In this document: one piece after another, positions 8,727 to 20,433 of the stretch | How positions within the stretch are numbered: position 1 is the first letter of the stretch | Layout of the letters: each line of letters begins with the position of its first letter | Source: Comamonas thiooxydans | Lineage (GTDB): Bacteria; Pseudomonadota; Gammaproteobacteria; Burkholderiales; Burkholderiaceae_C | Length of the DNA stretch: 64,000 bases | Reading direction: 5' to 3' | NCBI RefSeq assembly: GCF_002157685.2 | Contig: NZ_AP026738.1 | Span: 4,774,001 to 4,838,000, forward strand | Program-made: the position numbers and the translations under genes | The notes under the pieces: generated by a model | What the model was told of the DNA's origin: nothing | Database searches by the model: none | The model's input: only the letters and a program-made list of their open reading frames with translations

Positions 8727-10019
8727 ATGCCTTCCGCTTCGGACACCCCCACCCCTGCGCTCGCCCCTGCTGGCCGAAACCAGCGCCAGGAGCCCGTGCT
8801 GAACCAGCCTGCGCGCTCGGATGCCAGCCCCTTGCCTGCCTCCATTGCAGGAGCATTTGCAGCCGCAGCCTATTCCATGCAGCACAGTCTGCAGCACGAG
8901 GCCGAACAGACCGCTGCACCCGAGGAGGAGGACAGCGGCCTGCTGCCCCAACTCTATGCCAGTCGCCTGAGCCCACGTTCACGCGACTTTTACCTGGCCC
9001 AGTTCAAGCGCTTCGATGCCCTGGACCGCAGCCTGCCCAGCTGGAATATGGCGGCAGCCTTCCTGACCCTGGCCTGGTGCTGCCTGCACGGTCTATGGCG
9101 CGAGGCTGGCAAATACCTCGCAGCCGTCACGGCAACCGCGCTGATCTGGTGGTTTGGCCTGCGCCCGGCTCTGCCCGAGGCCATGGCTCTGGGCCTGGGC
9201 ATTGCACTCTGGCTGGTGGCCGTGGCCGTGCCCGGCCTGCTGGGCAATGGCTGGTACTGGCGCAAGATCAGGGCCCAGACGCTGCAGGCGATCACTGACG
9301 CGCCCAATATGGCCGCCGCCCATGCCGCCTTGCAGGCGCAGGTCGGCTCTCCTCGCAACAGAACCGCAGCCATGCTGGTGCTGGCCCTGCCTGTGGCAGC
9401 GGCCGCAGGCGCGGGCCTGGCCTTGCTGCCCGCCGACGGCCCGGCACCGTCCAAGAGCGCGGAGCCTGCAACCACCGCAGTGGTCAATCGTCCAGCGGCC
9501 AGCCCGGACCTGGCAAAGCCCGCCCCCGAAGCGGCCTCCACTGCCGTCCAGCCAGAAAACCGCCGGGCAGAGCCAGCGCCTACGAGCGCCACCGAGACAG
9601 ACACACGCGCAGAGCAAGCTGCGCCCGACGCAGTTGCCTCAGTGCCGAGCAAAGCGGCGGTCAAGGCCGAGCCGAGCGAAAAGCCGCCAGCCAGGCCGGC
9701 GACAGATACAAAGGAGCAGCCCGTCAAAGATGCCCCCTCGACACCCCATGCCGGCTCGGATCTGGTTCCTGGCAAGTTCTATCTGAATCTGGGCGTCTAT
9801 TCCGAGGCCGGCAATGCCGACAAGGTGCTGGCACAGCTGCAAAAGTCCAGACTACCTGCGCTGACGCAGAAGATGGCCAGCAACAAGGGGGAGGTCACCC
9901 GGGTACGCAGCGGCCCCTTCGAGAGCCGAAAGCGCGCTGAAAAGGCTGCGCGCAAGCTGCAGGCCGCGAATATCGATGCCAGCATCTTTCAAAGTGCAGA
10001 AGGCGCCCACAAGCCATAG
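8727..10019 (+). CDS. SPOR-domain membrane protein
   Basis: A 430-residue protein. After a soluble N-terminus there is a conserved-looking segment (LYASRLSPRSRDFYLAQFKRF) and three or four hydrophobic stretches between about residues 105 and 240. A long Ala/Pro/Glu-rich, probably disordered, linker follows (about 250-345). The C-terminal 75 residues read KFYLNLGVYSEAGNADKVLAQL... and VRSGPFESRKRAEKAARKLQAANI, a SPOR fold that binds denuded septal peptidoglycan. It may therefore act at the division site. The membrane region differs from FtsN or DamX, and I cannot name the protein. Confidence 0.8.
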   Translation: MPSASDTPTPALAPAGRNQRQEPVLNQPARSDASPLPASIAGAFAAAAYSMQHSLQHEAEQTAAPEEEDSGLLPQLYASRLSPRSRDFYLAQFKRFDALDRSLPSWNMAAAFLTLAWCCLHGLWREAGKYLAAVTATALIWWFGLRPALPEAMALGLGIALWLVAVAVPGLLGNGWYWRKIRAQTLQAITDAPNMAAAHAALQAQVGSPRNRTAAMLVLALPVAAAAGAGLALLPADGPAPSKSAEPATTAVVNRPAASPDLAKPAPEAASTAVQPENRRAEPAPTSATETDTRAEQAAPDAVASVPSKAAVKAEPSEKPPARPATDTKEQPVKDAPSTPHAGSDLVPGKFYLNLGVYSEAGNADKVLAQLQKSRLPALTQKMASNKGEVTRVRSGPFESRKRAEKAARKLQAANIDASIFQSAEGAHKP

Positions 10020-10175
10020 ACTCAGGCGCTGAAAATTCACAGCCAAAATGCCACTATCCCCTTGATGGAATTGCGCATGAAGCTATCAAATTTTCGCATT
10101 GCTTTGTTGCACCCGCTTGCACATCAAGGCTTGGTCTGGCATGCGCGAGCACCTGGGGGCGCTATGGTGTGGGGC

Positions 10176-10523
10176 ATGAAGCATCGAACACCCACTCTGC
10201 ATATTTCCACCCGCCCTTTGCTCGGCATGGCAGCTGCCGGCATGGCTCTGCTGATGGCTGGCTGCGCCAGCAACGGCATGGTCGCAGGCGGCACGACCGC
10301 CCCGCCTGCGCGTCAGCTGCAGGTATGCCACGCGGAGCCGGTACAGATCTATATCGGCCACAACACCGTGGCGTCGACGCTGGAAACCATCCGCCAGAAA
10401 TCCGGCTCATACCTGCTGCGCGTGCTGCGCGAGGGTCAGCCCGCCACCATGGAATACAACCAGGAGCGCCTGAACGTCATCACCAATGACGCAGGCAAGA
10501 TCACGGCACTGCGCTGCGGCTGA
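10176..10523 (+). CDS. I78-family peptidase inhibitor lipoprotein
   Basis: The start at 10176 gives MKHRTPTLHIS... with a signal peptide ending in LLMAGCAS, a clear lipobox (Cys at about residue 29). The mature part has the I78 inhibitor pattern: C...IG-x-N-T, an R-V-L-R-E-G-Q-P-A-T-M-E-Y loop, ERLNVITNDAGKITALRCG at the end, and two cysteines likely disulfide-bonded. Such small lipoproteins inhibit serine proteases. Upstream in-frame starts at 10062 and 10164 would put non-signal sequence before the signal peptide, so they are unlikely. Confidence 0.8.
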   Translation: MKHRTPTLHISTRPLLGMAAAGMALLMAGCASNGMVAGGTTAPPARQLQVCHAEPVQIYIGHNTVASTLETIRQKSGSYLLRVLREGQPATMEYNQERLNVITNDAGKITALRCG

Positions 10524-10537
10524 GCCCCCGCCAGGAC

Positions 10538-11767
10538 TTACAGGAACATTTCCTGCAGGTCGCTCAGAAAGTCAAAGCCGCGTTCGGTGGGCACCACGCG
10601 GCCCAGGTCGCGGGTGATCAGGCCCTTGGCCTGCGCCTGATCCAGTCCCTTGGCAATGGCTGACATGGGCAGGCCCGTGCGCTCCATGAACTCCTGCAGC
10701 GCAAAACCGCCACGCAGGCGCAGCGCGTTGAGCATGTATTCGAACGGCAGCTCGGCTCGCTTGACCTCGTTGTCCTGCGCCAGCGGCGTGCCGGCCAGCG
10801 CCATGTCCATATAGCGGGCCGGATCGCGAAAACGTACCTGGCGCACGATGCGGTGGGCAAAGCTCAGCTTGCTGTGCGCACCGGCGCCAATGCCCAGATA
10901 GTCGCCAAACTGCCAGTAGTTGCTGTTGTGAAAGCACTGGTGGCCTTCCTTGGCATAGGCCGAGACTTCGTAGCGCTGCATGCCGGCTCCCTGGGTGCTG
11001 GCCGTGATCAGGTCCAGCATCTCATAGGCAGTGTCATCCTCCGGCACCACGGGCGGATATTTGGCGAAATAGGTGTTGGGCTCGATGGTCAGGTGATAGA
11101 TCGACAGATGTGGCGGCGCAAACGACAGCGCCGTGTCCACATCGCGCTGCAGATCGGCAAGACTCTGGCCGGGCAGCGCATACATCAGGTCGATATTGAA
11201 GGTCTCGAAATTGTCGGCCGCCTCGCGCACCGCAGCCTGGGCCTGCGCCGCGTCGTGCACGCGTCCCACGGCCTGCAGATAGCGGTCGTCAAAGCTCTGC
11301 ACCCCTATGGACAGGCGGTTCACGCCGGCCGCCCGGAAAGCCTTGAAGCGGTCCTTCTCGAAGGTGCCGGGGTTGGCTTCCATGGTGATCTCGCAATCGG
11401 GCTCCATGCGCAGACGCGCGCGCAGACCGGCAATCAGCTTGTCTATGGACTCGGGCGAGAACAGGCTGGGCGTTCCACCGCCCATGAAGACGCTGTGCAC
11501 CGTGCGCCCCCAGATCAGCGGCAGCGCCGACTCCAGATCGGCCATCAGGGCATCGATATAGCGGTCCTCGGGCAGTGCATCCCCCTTGGCCCAGGCATGC
11601 GAGTTGAAGTCGCAATACGGGCATTTCTTGAGACACCAGGGCAGATGCACATACAGCGACAGCGGCGGCAGACTGCCCAGCTGCAGCGTGCCGGGACGCA
11701 TGTAGTGCTGAATGTCGCGCTGCACCGCGGCTTCGGCCGTCTCGGATTGAGGCTGGATGGGGATCAT
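10538..11767 (-). CDS. hemW: HemW, radical SAM heme chaperone
   Basis: A 409-residue protein with the radical SAM motif HLPWCLKKCPYCDFNSH (C-x3-C-x2-C) near residue 50, GGGTPSLF and EANPGTFEKDRF further on, and the HemN-type C-terminal domain. HemW proteins were long annotated as oxygen-independent coproporphyrinogen III oxidases but bind and deliver heme. The gene follows rdgB on the same strand, a common order in beta- and gammaproteobacteria, although about 200 bp with an interspersed repeat separates them here. Confidence 0.93.
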   Translation of the reverse strand: MIPIQPQSETAEAAVQRDIQHYMRPGTLQLGSLPPLSLYVHLPWCLKKCPYCDFNSHAWAKGDALPEDRYIDALMADLESALPLIWGRTVHSVFMGGGTPSLFSPESIDKLIAGLRARLRMEPDCEITMEANPGTFEKDRFKAFRAAGVNRLSIGVQSFDDRYLQAVGRVHDAAQAQAAVREAADNFETFNIDLMYALPGQSLADLQRDVDTALSFAPPHLSIYHLTIEPNTYFAKYPPVVPEDDTAYEMLDLITASTQGAGMQRYEVSAYAKEGHQCFHNSNYWQFGDYLGIGAGAHSKLSFAHRIVRQVRFRDPARYMDMALAGTPLAQDNEVKRAELPFEYMLNALRLRGGFALQEFMERTGLPMSAIAKGLDQAQAKGLITRDLGRVVPTERGFDFLSDLQEMFL

Positions 11768-11837
11768 GGGGGGGACGTACTTTTCTCTGGCTCAGCAAAA
11801 AACCGATACTGCTAAAACTAGCACAGCCCCAGCTCAG

Positions 11838-11967
11838 AGATGCCGAGCAAGGGCTAGGCGGCCCCGCCGCCCCGCAGCGAGGGCATCGTCCCCCTTCCAT
11901 AGCGCGCAGCGCGTAGAGAAAAGGGAAAGGTGCGGGGCCGCCTAGGCAAAGCGCCTCAGGGGGTTAC
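11838..11967 (-). repeat. Interspersed GC-rich repeat, copy 1
   Basis: Read on the minus strand, it starts CCCCCTGAGGCGCTTTG, contains CTCTACGCGCTG and GGGGGACGATGCCCTCG, and ends GCGGGGCGGC followed by GGGGCCGCCTAG. The same order of blocks occurs on the plus strand at 36255-36365. It fills the gap between hemW and rdgB. No open frame of note lies in it. Confidence 0.65.
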
Positions 11968-12563
11968 AGCCATCTCTCTTTCACCATCTCGATCATGGTG
12001 CGCGAAGAACGACCACGATGGCTGTGTGCATGCTTGAGCTCGGGCTCCATCTCGGCAAAGGTCAGGCCCAGCTCGGGGATCAGCAGTACCGGGTCAAAGC
12101 CGAAGCCATTGCTGCCTCGGCGCTCGGTCGTGAGCAAGGCCTGCACGCGACCCACGGCAATCAGCGGCTCGGGGTCCTTGGGCGAGCGCACGCCCACCAG
12201 GGTGCTGACCATGGCGGCACGGCGGTTGGCCACGCCCTGCATCTGTTCGAGCAGCGCACGCACATTGTTGTCGTCGCTTTTCTCGTAGCCGAACTGGGTG
12301 CAATAGTAGGCCGTGTCCACGCCGGGTAGACCGCCGAAATGATCCACGCACATGCCGGCGTCATCGGCAATGGCGGGCAGGCCGCTCTTCTCTGCCGCGA
12401 AGCGCGCCTTGGACAGCGCATTCTCGACAAACGTGCCATAGGGCTCGGGAGCTTCTCCCTCGAACAGATCGCCCTGGCGAATCAGCTCCACGCCCAGCGG
12501 GGCAAACATGGCCTGCAACTCGACGAGCTTTCCGCGGTTGTTGGATGCCAGCACAATTTTCAT
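11964..12563 (-). CDS. rdgB: XTP/dITP diphosphatase (RdgB/HAM1 family)
   Basis: A 199-residue protein of full length. The N-terminal ASNNRGKLVEL is the substrate-binding SxNxxK signature, and IADDAGMCVDHFGGLPGVDTAYY is the catalytic/metal loop, with Ala-Asp-Asp-Ala-Gly in place of the usual ADDSG. NGFGFDPVLLIPELGLTFAEM and the late SHRGRSSR are also family segments. It removes non-canonical purine triphosphates (XTP, ITP, dITP) from the nucleotide pool. Confidence 0.95.
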   Translation of the reverse strand: MKIVLASNNRGKLVELQAMFAPLGVELIRQGDLFEGEAPEPYGTFVENALSKARFAAEKSGLPAIADDAGMCVDHFGGLPGVDTAYYCTQFGYEKSDDNNVRALLEQMQGVANRRAAMVSTLVGVRSPKDPEPLIAVGRVQALLTTERRGSNGFGFDPVLLIPELGLTFAEMEPELKHAHSHRGRSSRTMIEMVKERWL

Positions 12564-12576
12564 AATAAAAATCCAT

Positions 12577-12632
12577 GGAAGCGCTTATGGCGCTTGCGCA
12601 ATCAGCTATTGATTCAGTAGTTTCAAGCCCAG
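12577..12632. repeat. Short palindromic intergenic repeat
   Basis: It contains AAGCGC and GCGCTT arms and a tail with AGCTATTGATT and TTTCAAG blocks, as at 20296-20372. It fills the gap between rdgB and the phosphatase gene. Confidence 0.5.
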
Positions 12633-12656
12633 GCCTGCTGCGGCCTGCAACCCGAT

Positions 12657-13562
12657 TCAGGTCTTGGCTTTCTGGCGCTGTGCCGAGCGGCGTATGGCCT
12701 CGTTGATTTCGGCAATCGATCGCTCGATGGCCTCGTCATCGAGCTCATCCTCGCAGTCTTCGATCGGCCCCACCTGTATCGTGGACTCGAAGCCCTGATC
12801 CTCGATCTCCTGCGTGGAAATGGAAGACGGCTCGAAATTATTCGGTGTTTCCCATACCAGTGCCAGCACGGTGACATTGTCGCTGCCGTCCCCGGCGCGC
12901 TTGAGTGCCGTATCGACCAGCATGGGCACAAAGTGGGCCACGGCCTTGCCGTTCATGATCTGGAGAATTTCCGGTGTCGGGACCGCCCCCCAGAGGCCGT
13001 CCGAGCACAACATCAGCTGATCGCCCTCCTCCAGCCGCCTGGTCTCGCTCACATCGAAGATGGGTTTGGAGGGCGACCCCAGGCAGGTGAACAGCACATT
13101 GCGGTTGGCCTGCGCGAGCACGGCCGAGACCTTGCGCATCTCGGTGTACGAGTGGTCGCGCGTGCGCTCCACAAGCTGCCCCTCGCGCACCCAGTACAGG
13201 CGCGAGTCGCCGCAATGAATCCAGGTCACCTTGCCGTCCTGCAGCACCGCCGCCACCAGCGTGGTGCGCGGCGTGTCCATCATGCCCTTGGTGCTGGCAT
13301 AACGCAGGATCTGGCGATGGGCCTGCAGCAGCGCCTCTTCCAGAAACAGCGCAGGCTCTTCCAGCATGGGCTTGGCCTTTTGCTGAAAAAGCGTGGAAAC
13401 CACCTGCAATGCTATCTGTGCGGCCACTTCGCCGTCCGGATGCCCGCCCATGCCGTCCGCCAGCACGAACAATGCCGCCTCTCGCGTATAGCAGTAGCCC
13501 ATGCGGTCTTCGTTGAGGGCACGGCCTCCGCGGCGGCTGAGCTGGAAGACGGAAAATTTCAT
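12657..13562 (-). CDS. PP2C-type protein serine/threonine phosphatase
   Basis: A 301-residue PPM phosphatase. Metal and catalytic motifs are in order: RGGRALNEDRMGY (N-terminal Arg and Asp), VLADGMGGHPDGE, HCGDSRLYW, LMLCSDGLWG and GDGSDNVTVLALVW. The last 60 residues are acidic and outside the fold. Its start overlaps the kinase stop by 4 bases (ATGA), so the pair is translationally coupled and probably acts on the same targets, with the phosphatase reversing the kinase. The substrates are not evident. Confidence 0.93.
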   Translation of the reverse strand: MKFSVFQLSRRGGRALNEDRMGYCYTREAALFVLADGMGGHPDGEVAAQIALQVVSTLFQQKAKPMLEEPALFLEEALLQAHRQILRYASTKGMMDTPRTTLVAAVLQDGKVTWIHCGDSRLYWVREGQLVERTRDHSYTEMRKVSAVLAQANRNVLFTCLGSPSKPIFDVSETRRLEEGDQLMLCSDGLWGAVPTPEILQIMNGKAVAHFVPMLVDTALKRAGDGSDNVTVLALVWETPNNFEPSSISTQEIEDQGFESTIQVGPIEDCEDELDDEAIERSIAEINEAIRRSAQRQKAKT

Positions 13563-14590
13563 GGTTTGCGATTGCTGTCGGTCACCGCTCCACGTTCGGA
13601 GCCGCCGAGTTTCTGAAGATTCTTCCTGGCGTCATGCACCATGTTGTCAAACTGCATGCGCATGCGTTCCTGCATGCTGAGCTTGGTATAGCGACGCTCG
13701 CCTTCGCGGCTCAGCTCTTTTTGCAGAGCAAACACCGACTGCGGGCGCGAGAGCGGATCCATGGCCATGCACCACTCCACCACCTCGATCAGATTGTCCG
13801 AATACACGCCGCGCAGCTTGTTCAAGGCAAGGGCCAGTCGGTCCTTGTCCTGACGCTGCGGAGCTTCATTGGGCGGTATGCCCTGCATGCAGGCATAGAT
13901 GCAGGCGCCAATGGCGTAAATATCGGTCCAGGGACCCAGCTGGGAATCGCGCCGGTACATCTCCGGGGCAGCAAAGCCTGGCGTGTACATGGGACGAATG
14001 AAGTTGCCCTCCTTGGACAGCACTTCGCGCGCGGCGCCGAAATCGATCAGCACGGCCTTGTCGTCATTGGTGATGAAGATATTGGCGGGCTTGATGTCCA
14101 GATGCAGCATCTTGTGCTGATGCACGATGCGCAGGCCGCGCAGCACCTCGTCAAACAGAGAGCGGATGGTCGACTCCCTGAACACCTTGTCGGCCTTGAG
14201 CTCGCGCGCCGTGACGATGAACTCCTGCAGGGTCGCCCCTTCCAGGTAGTTCATCACCATGTAGACGGTTTCGTTTTCGCGAAAGAAATTCAGCACGCTC
14301 ACCACGGAGGCATGCGAAATCTGCGCCAGCGAGCGCCCTTCCTCGAAAAAGCTCTTGAGCCCGAGGCGATAGAGGGACAACTTTTCTGGCGCCACCATGG
14401 GCTGCAATTCGGCAGGCGCCCGGGTGGCAAGCGAAGCCGGCAGGTACTCCTTGATCGCGACCTGCTGGCCATCGGCGTCCAGAGCCAGGTAGACAATCCC
14501 GAACCCCCCCGAGGAAATCCTGCGCACCACCCGGTATCCACCTATTGTGCTGCCCGACGGTAGGGGTGCTGGCTTGGTTTTTGTAGACAT
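13559..14590 (-). CDS. Serine/threonine protein kinase (Hanks type)
   Basis: A 343-residue soluble kinase. The glycine loop is ISSGGFGIVY, the ATP-anchoring lysine is in VAIKEYLP, the catalytic loop is MLHLDIKPANIFI and the metal motif is LIDFGAAR. The catalytic loop has Leu instead of the Arg of HRD, so it is not an RD kinase and should not need activation-loop phosphorylation. No transmembrane or PASTA region is present; the C-terminal 70 residues are basic and helical. It heads a two-gene unit with the PP2C phosphatase. Confidence 0.93.
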   Translation of the reverse strand: MSTKTKPAPLPSGSTIGGYRVVRRISSGGFGIVYLALDADGQQVAIKEYLPASLATRAPAELQPMVAPEKLSLYRLGLKSFFEEGRSLAQISHASVVSVLNFFRENETVYMVMNYLEGATLQEFIVTARELKADKVFRESTIRSLFDEVLRGLRIVHQHKMLHLDIKPANIFITNDDKAVLIDFGAAREVLSKEGNFIRPMYTPGFAAPEMYRRDSQLGPWTDIYAIGACIYACMQGIPPNEAPQRQDKDRLALALNKLRGVYSDNLIEVVEWCMAMDPLSRPQSVFALQKELSREGERRYTKLSMQERMRMQFDNMVHDARKNLQKLGGSERGAVTDSNRKP

Positions 14591-14664
14591 TTTTTACCGG
14601 TAAACCTCAAGGATGATTCGAAACCCGGATAATCGGGAAATTGCAAGCATCCATCAAAAGTCCA

Positions 14665-15573
14665 ATGCCAGTTTACAGCATGACCGGATACGCCAGTGCC
14701 CAGCACAGCGCATCCGTTGAGGGTGGTCAAGAGTCCCAGTCCAACAGCCGTCTGGGCCTTGAGATCCGCGCGGTCAATAGCCGCTTTCTGGATTTGTCCT
14801 TCCGCCTTCCCGACGAACTGCGCGCCCTTGAACCGGCCCTGCGCACCTTGCTCACCGCGCGCCTCAAGCGCGGCAAGGTGGAAGTACGAGCCGCCATCGA
14901 CGTCTCCAGCAACCAATCCCTGCCCCTTCCCTCAGCCACCCAGCTGCAACGCCTGGTGACCCTGCAGGACTCGGTTCAGGCCTGGCTGCCCAAGGCACGC
15001 GACCTGTCCGTGGCCGATGTGCTGCGCCTGTGCAGCGGCACCGCCTCCGCCACCACGGACTGGAGCGAGATCGCTCCGGCCCTGGCCGAACAGGCCATCA
15101 CCGAGCTGCTCGCCGCCCGCGCCCGCGAGGGCGAGCGCCTGGCCGACATGCTGCTCGACCGCATCAAGCAACTGCGCGAACTGGCCAAGACCGCAGTGCC
15201 GCTGGTGCCGCAGTTGGTTGAGCAGCAGCGCCAGAAATTCCTGGAGCGCTGGAAGGAGGCCATGGCCCTCGGCGAAGGCTCGGTTGCACCCGAGGCCGCC
15301 CAGGACCGCGCCCTGGCCGAAGCCACGGCCTTTGCCATCCGCATCGACGTGGCTGAAGAAGTCACGCGCCTGGGCTCTCACCTCGACGAAATCGAGCGTC
15401 TGCTCAAAAAGGGTGGCGACATCGGCAAGCGTCTGGACTTCCTGATCCAGGAATTGCACCGTGAAGCCAACACCCTCGGCTCCAAATCAGCCACGCTGGA
15501 GCTGACCCGCATCAGCGTCGACATGAAGGTGCTGATCGAGCAAATGCGCGAACAAGTGCAGAACATCGAGTAA
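14665..15573 (+). CDS. yicC: YicC/YloC family endoribonuclease
   Basis: A 302-residue protein. I chose ATG at 14665, which gives [11 protein letters not shown], matching the family opening (M-x-S-M-T-G-[FY]-A); the upstream TTG adds only eight residues. Family segments include [21 protein letters not shown] near the N-terminus and the C-terminal domain with [13 protein letters not shown] and [22 protein letters not shown]. Members are linked to stationary-phase growth and act as RNases. It is immediately upstream of gmk, a conserved neighbourhood. Confidence 0.93.
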   Translation: MPVYSMTGYASAQHSASVEGGQESQSNSRLGLEIRAVNSRFLDLSFRLPDELRALEPALRTLLTARLKRGKVEVRAAIDVSSNQSLPLPSATQLQRLVTLQDSVQAWLPKARDLSVADVLRLCSGTASATTDWSEIAPALAEQAITELLAARAREGERLADMLLDRIKQLRELAKTAVPLVPQLVEQQRQKFLERWKEAMALGEGSVAPEAAQDRALAEATAFAIRIDVAEEVTRLGSHLDEIERLLKKGGDIGKRLDFLIQELHREANTLGSKSATLELTRISVDMKVLIEQMREQVQNIE

Positions 15574-15610
15574 GCAAGCCCTGGGCGTACCGACCCCGTA
15601 CGCTCGATTC

Positions 15611-16264
15611 ATGCCCAAAGTCATGCCCAAAGTCATGGACCATCCCGGAAATCTATTTGTCGTGTCGGCACCCAGCGGTGCCGGCAAATCTTCCCTGGTA
15701 CGCGCCCTGCGTGAATTCGACGCACGCGTCTACCCCTCCGTCTCTCACACCACGCGCGCACCGCGCGGCCAGGAAAAACACGGCCGCGAGTACTACTTCG
15801 TCTCGGATGCCGAATTCGACGCCATGGTCGCCAACAACGGCTTCGTCGAATGGGCCAATGTGCACAGCCGCCGCTACGGCACGGCCAAGAGGTCTCTGGA
15901 AGAGCGCATCCAGAGCGGCACCGATGTGCTGCTCGAGATCGACTACCAGGGTGCCCTGCAGGTCAAGCAGGCCTTTCCCAATGCCGTGCTGATCTTCATC
16001 CTGCCGCCCAGCTGGGACGAGCTGCGCGCCCGCCTGGAAAATCGTGGCGAGGACGCTCCCGAAGTCATCGAGTTGCGCCTGAAGAACGCCGAAGAGGAAA
16101 TGGCGCAGGTCGCAAAATTCGACTTCGTTATAATCAACGAACTGTTTGAGAGTGCGCTCTTTGATCTCAAGGCGATCATTCACGCGCAACGCCTCAAATA
16201 TGCGGCCCAGCGGCGCCTTCGCGCCGACACCTTCGAGTCGCTCAATATCCCTGAATCCAACTGA
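15611..16264 (+). CDS. gmk: Guanylate kinase
   Basis: The P-loop is [15 protein letters not shown], followed by [20 protein letters not shown] (GMP-binding) and [10 protein letters not shown]. It phosphorylates GMP to GDP. The N-terminus is odd: the 12 bases atgcccaaagtc are present twice in tandem before atggaccatcc, so three ATG codons in frame (15611, 15623, 15635) are possible. The third gives [10 protein letters not shown], the usual family start, and may be the real one; 15611 gives 217 residues. It lies between yicC and rpoZ. Confidence 0.93.
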   Translation: MPKVMPKVMDHPGNLFVVSAPSGAGKSSLVRALREFDARVYPSVSHTTRAPRGQEKHGREYYFVSDAEFDAMVANNGFVEWANVHSRRYGTAKRSLEERIQSGTDVLLEIDYQGALQVKQAFPNAVLIFILPPSWDELRARLENRGEDAPEVIELRLKNAEEEMAQVAKFDFVIINELFESALFDLKAIIHAQRLKYAAQRRLRADTFESLNIPESN

Positions 16265-16282
16265 CCGTTCCCGGAGTTCCTG

Positions 16283-16486
16283 ATGGCACGCATTACTGTT
16301 GAAGATAGCCTGGAGCAGATCCCCAACCGCTTCCAGCTCGTTTTGGCCGCGACTTATCGCGCCCGCATGCTCAATCAAGGCCATACCCCCAAGATTGAAA
16401 CCAAGAATAAGGCCAGCGTCACCGCCCTGCGTGAAATCGCAGACGGCAAGGTAGGCCTGGAAATGCTGAAGAAGGTGCCGGGTTGA
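16283..16486 (+). CDS. rpoZ: RNA polymerase omega subunit
   Basis: A 67-residue protein [20 protein letters not shown]..., the typical short betaproteobacterial omega subunit, with the RAR segment in ATYRARML. It helps assemble RNA polymerase and contributes to the ppGpp site. It lies 18 bp after gmk and upstream of spoT, the standard gmk-rpoZ-spoT order, and is followed by a strong terminator. Confidence 0.96.
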   Translation: MARITVEDSLEQIPNRFQLVLAATYRARMLNQGHTPKIETKNKASVTALREIADGKVGLEMLKKVPG

Positions 16487-16520
16487 GCTGTTGCATCGCA
16501 GCACCAAAATAGACAATTAA

Positions 16521-16543
16521 GCACCGCTCGTCGGTGCTTTTTT
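16521..16543 (+). terminator. Rho-independent terminator after rpoZ
   Basis: GCACCG/CGGTGC stem, 5-base loop and six T, 35 bp after the rpoZ stop. It separates rpoZ from spoT. Confidence 0.85.
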
Positions 16544-16590
16544 GTGCCTAGCAGCTTGCACTCCATACTTGCAGGCTACATTTAAGGAAT

Positions 16591-18846
<2,256 letters not shown>

Positions 18847-18862
18847 CCTCTCCCATGCTCCA

Positions 18863-18887
18863 AAAGGCCGCCTCGGGCGGCCTTTTT
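18863..18887 (+). terminator. Rho-independent terminator of spoT
   Basis: A 9-bp stem (AAGGCCGCC/GGCGGCCTT), 3-base loop, then a T-run, 17 bp after the stop. Confidence 0.85.
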
Positions 18888-18966
18888 CATGGGCGAAAGA
18901 TTTTGTTGCATTCTGCGGGCGCTATCCCGCCATGCAACAGTCCCCAGGCCACGGCAGCAAGCGACA

Positions 18967-20301
18967 ATGGCATTCATGCTCCAAACCGCACCTTCGCTTC
19001 TGAATGTCCGTCAGCCGCTGCTGATCACCGCCATCGCAGCAGCCCTGCTCGCAGGCTGCGCCACCCGGTCCGAGCCTCCAGCAGCGGCGGTGTCCGAGCC
19101 GGCACAGCCCGCCAAAGCAGAGCAAGGCACTGACGAAGCAGCGATGGAAAGTCCCATACAGGCCAGCAACTTCGCACACTGGAAGCAGGAATTTGCCCCA
19201 CGCGCACGCGCAGCAGGTATTTCGGAGCGCACTCTGCGCAGCGCATTGGCCGGTGCCAGACTCCAGCCCAGCATCGTCAGGCTCGACCGCTCACAGCCCG
19301 AGTTCACGCGCACGCCCTGGCAGTATCTGGATAGCGCCGTCTCCGCACAGCGCATCAAGACCGGCAAGCTCAAGATGCAGGAACACGCAGCCAGTCTGCA
19401 GGCGGCCAGCCAGCGATATGGCGTGCCGGCGCCCGTGATTGCAGCCATCTGGGGCATGGAGAGCAATTACGGCAGCAACTTCGGCAGCTTCTCGGCCGTG
19501 GATGCGCTGGCCACTCTCGCCTTCGACGGCCGCCGTGCCGAATGGGCGCAGAAGGAGCTCATTGCCGCGCTGCGCATCATCGACAACGGCGATATCGACG
19601 CCGCGCATATGATCAGCTCGTGGGCCGGTGCCATGGGCAACACCCAGTTTCTGCCCTCGGTCTTCCTGCAATATGCAGTCGATGCCGATGGAGACGGCCG
19701 CCGCGACATCTGGGGCTCCATGGCCGATGTGGCCGCTTCCACGGCCAACTATCTTGCAAGCTCGGGCTGGAACCCCGGCGAGCCCTGGGGTGTGGAAGTG
19801 CGCCTGCCAGCCAATTTCGATTACGCGCGCACCGAGCTTTCCACACGCCAGAACAGCAATGCCTGGGCTGCAGAAGGCGTGCAAAGCATGAACGGTCAGG
19901 CTTTGCCTGCGATGGCCGGAGCCAGCATCATTGCACCGGCCGGAGCCCGTGGTCCGGCCTTCATGGTGGGCAGCAACTTCCGCGCCATCCTGCGCTACAA
20001 CAACTCCACCAACTATGCACTGGCCGTGAGCCTGCTCGCCTCGCAGCTGGCAGGCAATGGCGGTGTCAGCGCCGAATGGCCGCGCGATCTCGGCGCACTC
20101 ACGCGTGAGCAGACCAAGGCGCTGCAGACCGCACTCAGCCAGCGCGGCTTTGCCACCGGAGCGGCCGACGGCGTGATGGGGCCGGCCACCCGTGCCGGGC
20201 TTCGTCAGTACCAGCAGAGCCAGGGTCTGGCGGCAGACGGCTACCCCACGCTGGAGCTGCTGCAACGCCTGCAGACTGGCAATCAGCCTCAAAAACAATA
20301 G
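18967..20301 (+). CDS. mltB: Lytic murein transglycosylase B with C-terminal peptidoglycan-binding domain
   Basis: A 444-residue lipoprotein. MAFMLQTAPSLLNVRQ... leads to LLAGCATRS, a lipobox with Cys near residue 31. The SLT-B/GH103 core has the catalytic Glu in IWGMESNYGSNFG and the family segment SSWAGAMGNTQFLPS. The C-terminal 65 residues (REQTKALQTALSQRGFATGAADGVMGPATRAGLRQYQQSQGL) are a PG_binding_1 domain. It cleaves glycan strands to 1,6-anhydro ends. I chose 18967 because the earlier in-frame start at 18889 would overlap the spoT terminator. Confidence 0.92.
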   Translation: MAFMLQTAPSLLNVRQPLLITAIAAALLAGCATRSEPPAAAVSEPAQPAKAEQGTDEAAMESPIQASNFAHWKQEFAPRARAAGISERTLRSALAGARLQPSIVRLDRSQPEFTRTPWQYLDSAVSAQRIKTGKLKMQEHAASLQAASQRYGVPAPVIAAIWGMESNYGSNFGSFSAVDALATLAFDGRRAEWAQKELIAALRIIDNGDIDAAHMISSWAGAMGNTQFLPSVFLQYAVDADGDGRRDIWGSMADVAASTANYLASSGWNPGEPWGVEVRLPANFDYARTELSTRQNSNAWAAEGVQSMNGQALPAMAGASIIAPAGARGPAFMVGSNFRAILRYNNSTNYALAVSLLASQLAGNGGVSAEWPRDLGALTREQTKALQTALSQRGFATGAADGVMGPATRAGLRQYQQSQGLAADGYPTLELLQRLQTGNQPQKQ

Positions 20302-20372
20302 CTTTCAGCGCTTGTTGATCAACAATTTCAATATTAAAACCACCTGAAATCATTGAAAATCAGGCAAGTACA
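20296..20372. repeat. Intergenic palindromic repeat
   Basis: It begins within the last codons of mltB and carries AATAGCTTTCAGCGCTTG, ATTTCAATATT and a partly complementary TGAAATCATTGAAAA block. It is one of the same-style elements listed at 2545 and 49820. Confidence 0.55.
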
Positions 20373-20383
20373 GCTCACAAAAT

Positions 20384-20420
20384 AAAAGCGCGGCTTCCAC
20401 ATCGGAAGCCGCGCTTTTTT
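20384..20420. terminator. Bidirectional terminator between mltB and greB
   Basis: A 15-bp stem (AAAAGCGCGGCTTCC/GGAAGCCGCGCTTTT) with a 5-base loop and T-runs on both strands, sitting between two convergent genes. Confidence 0.88.
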
Positions 20421-20433
20421 ACAGCTCGTGAAC

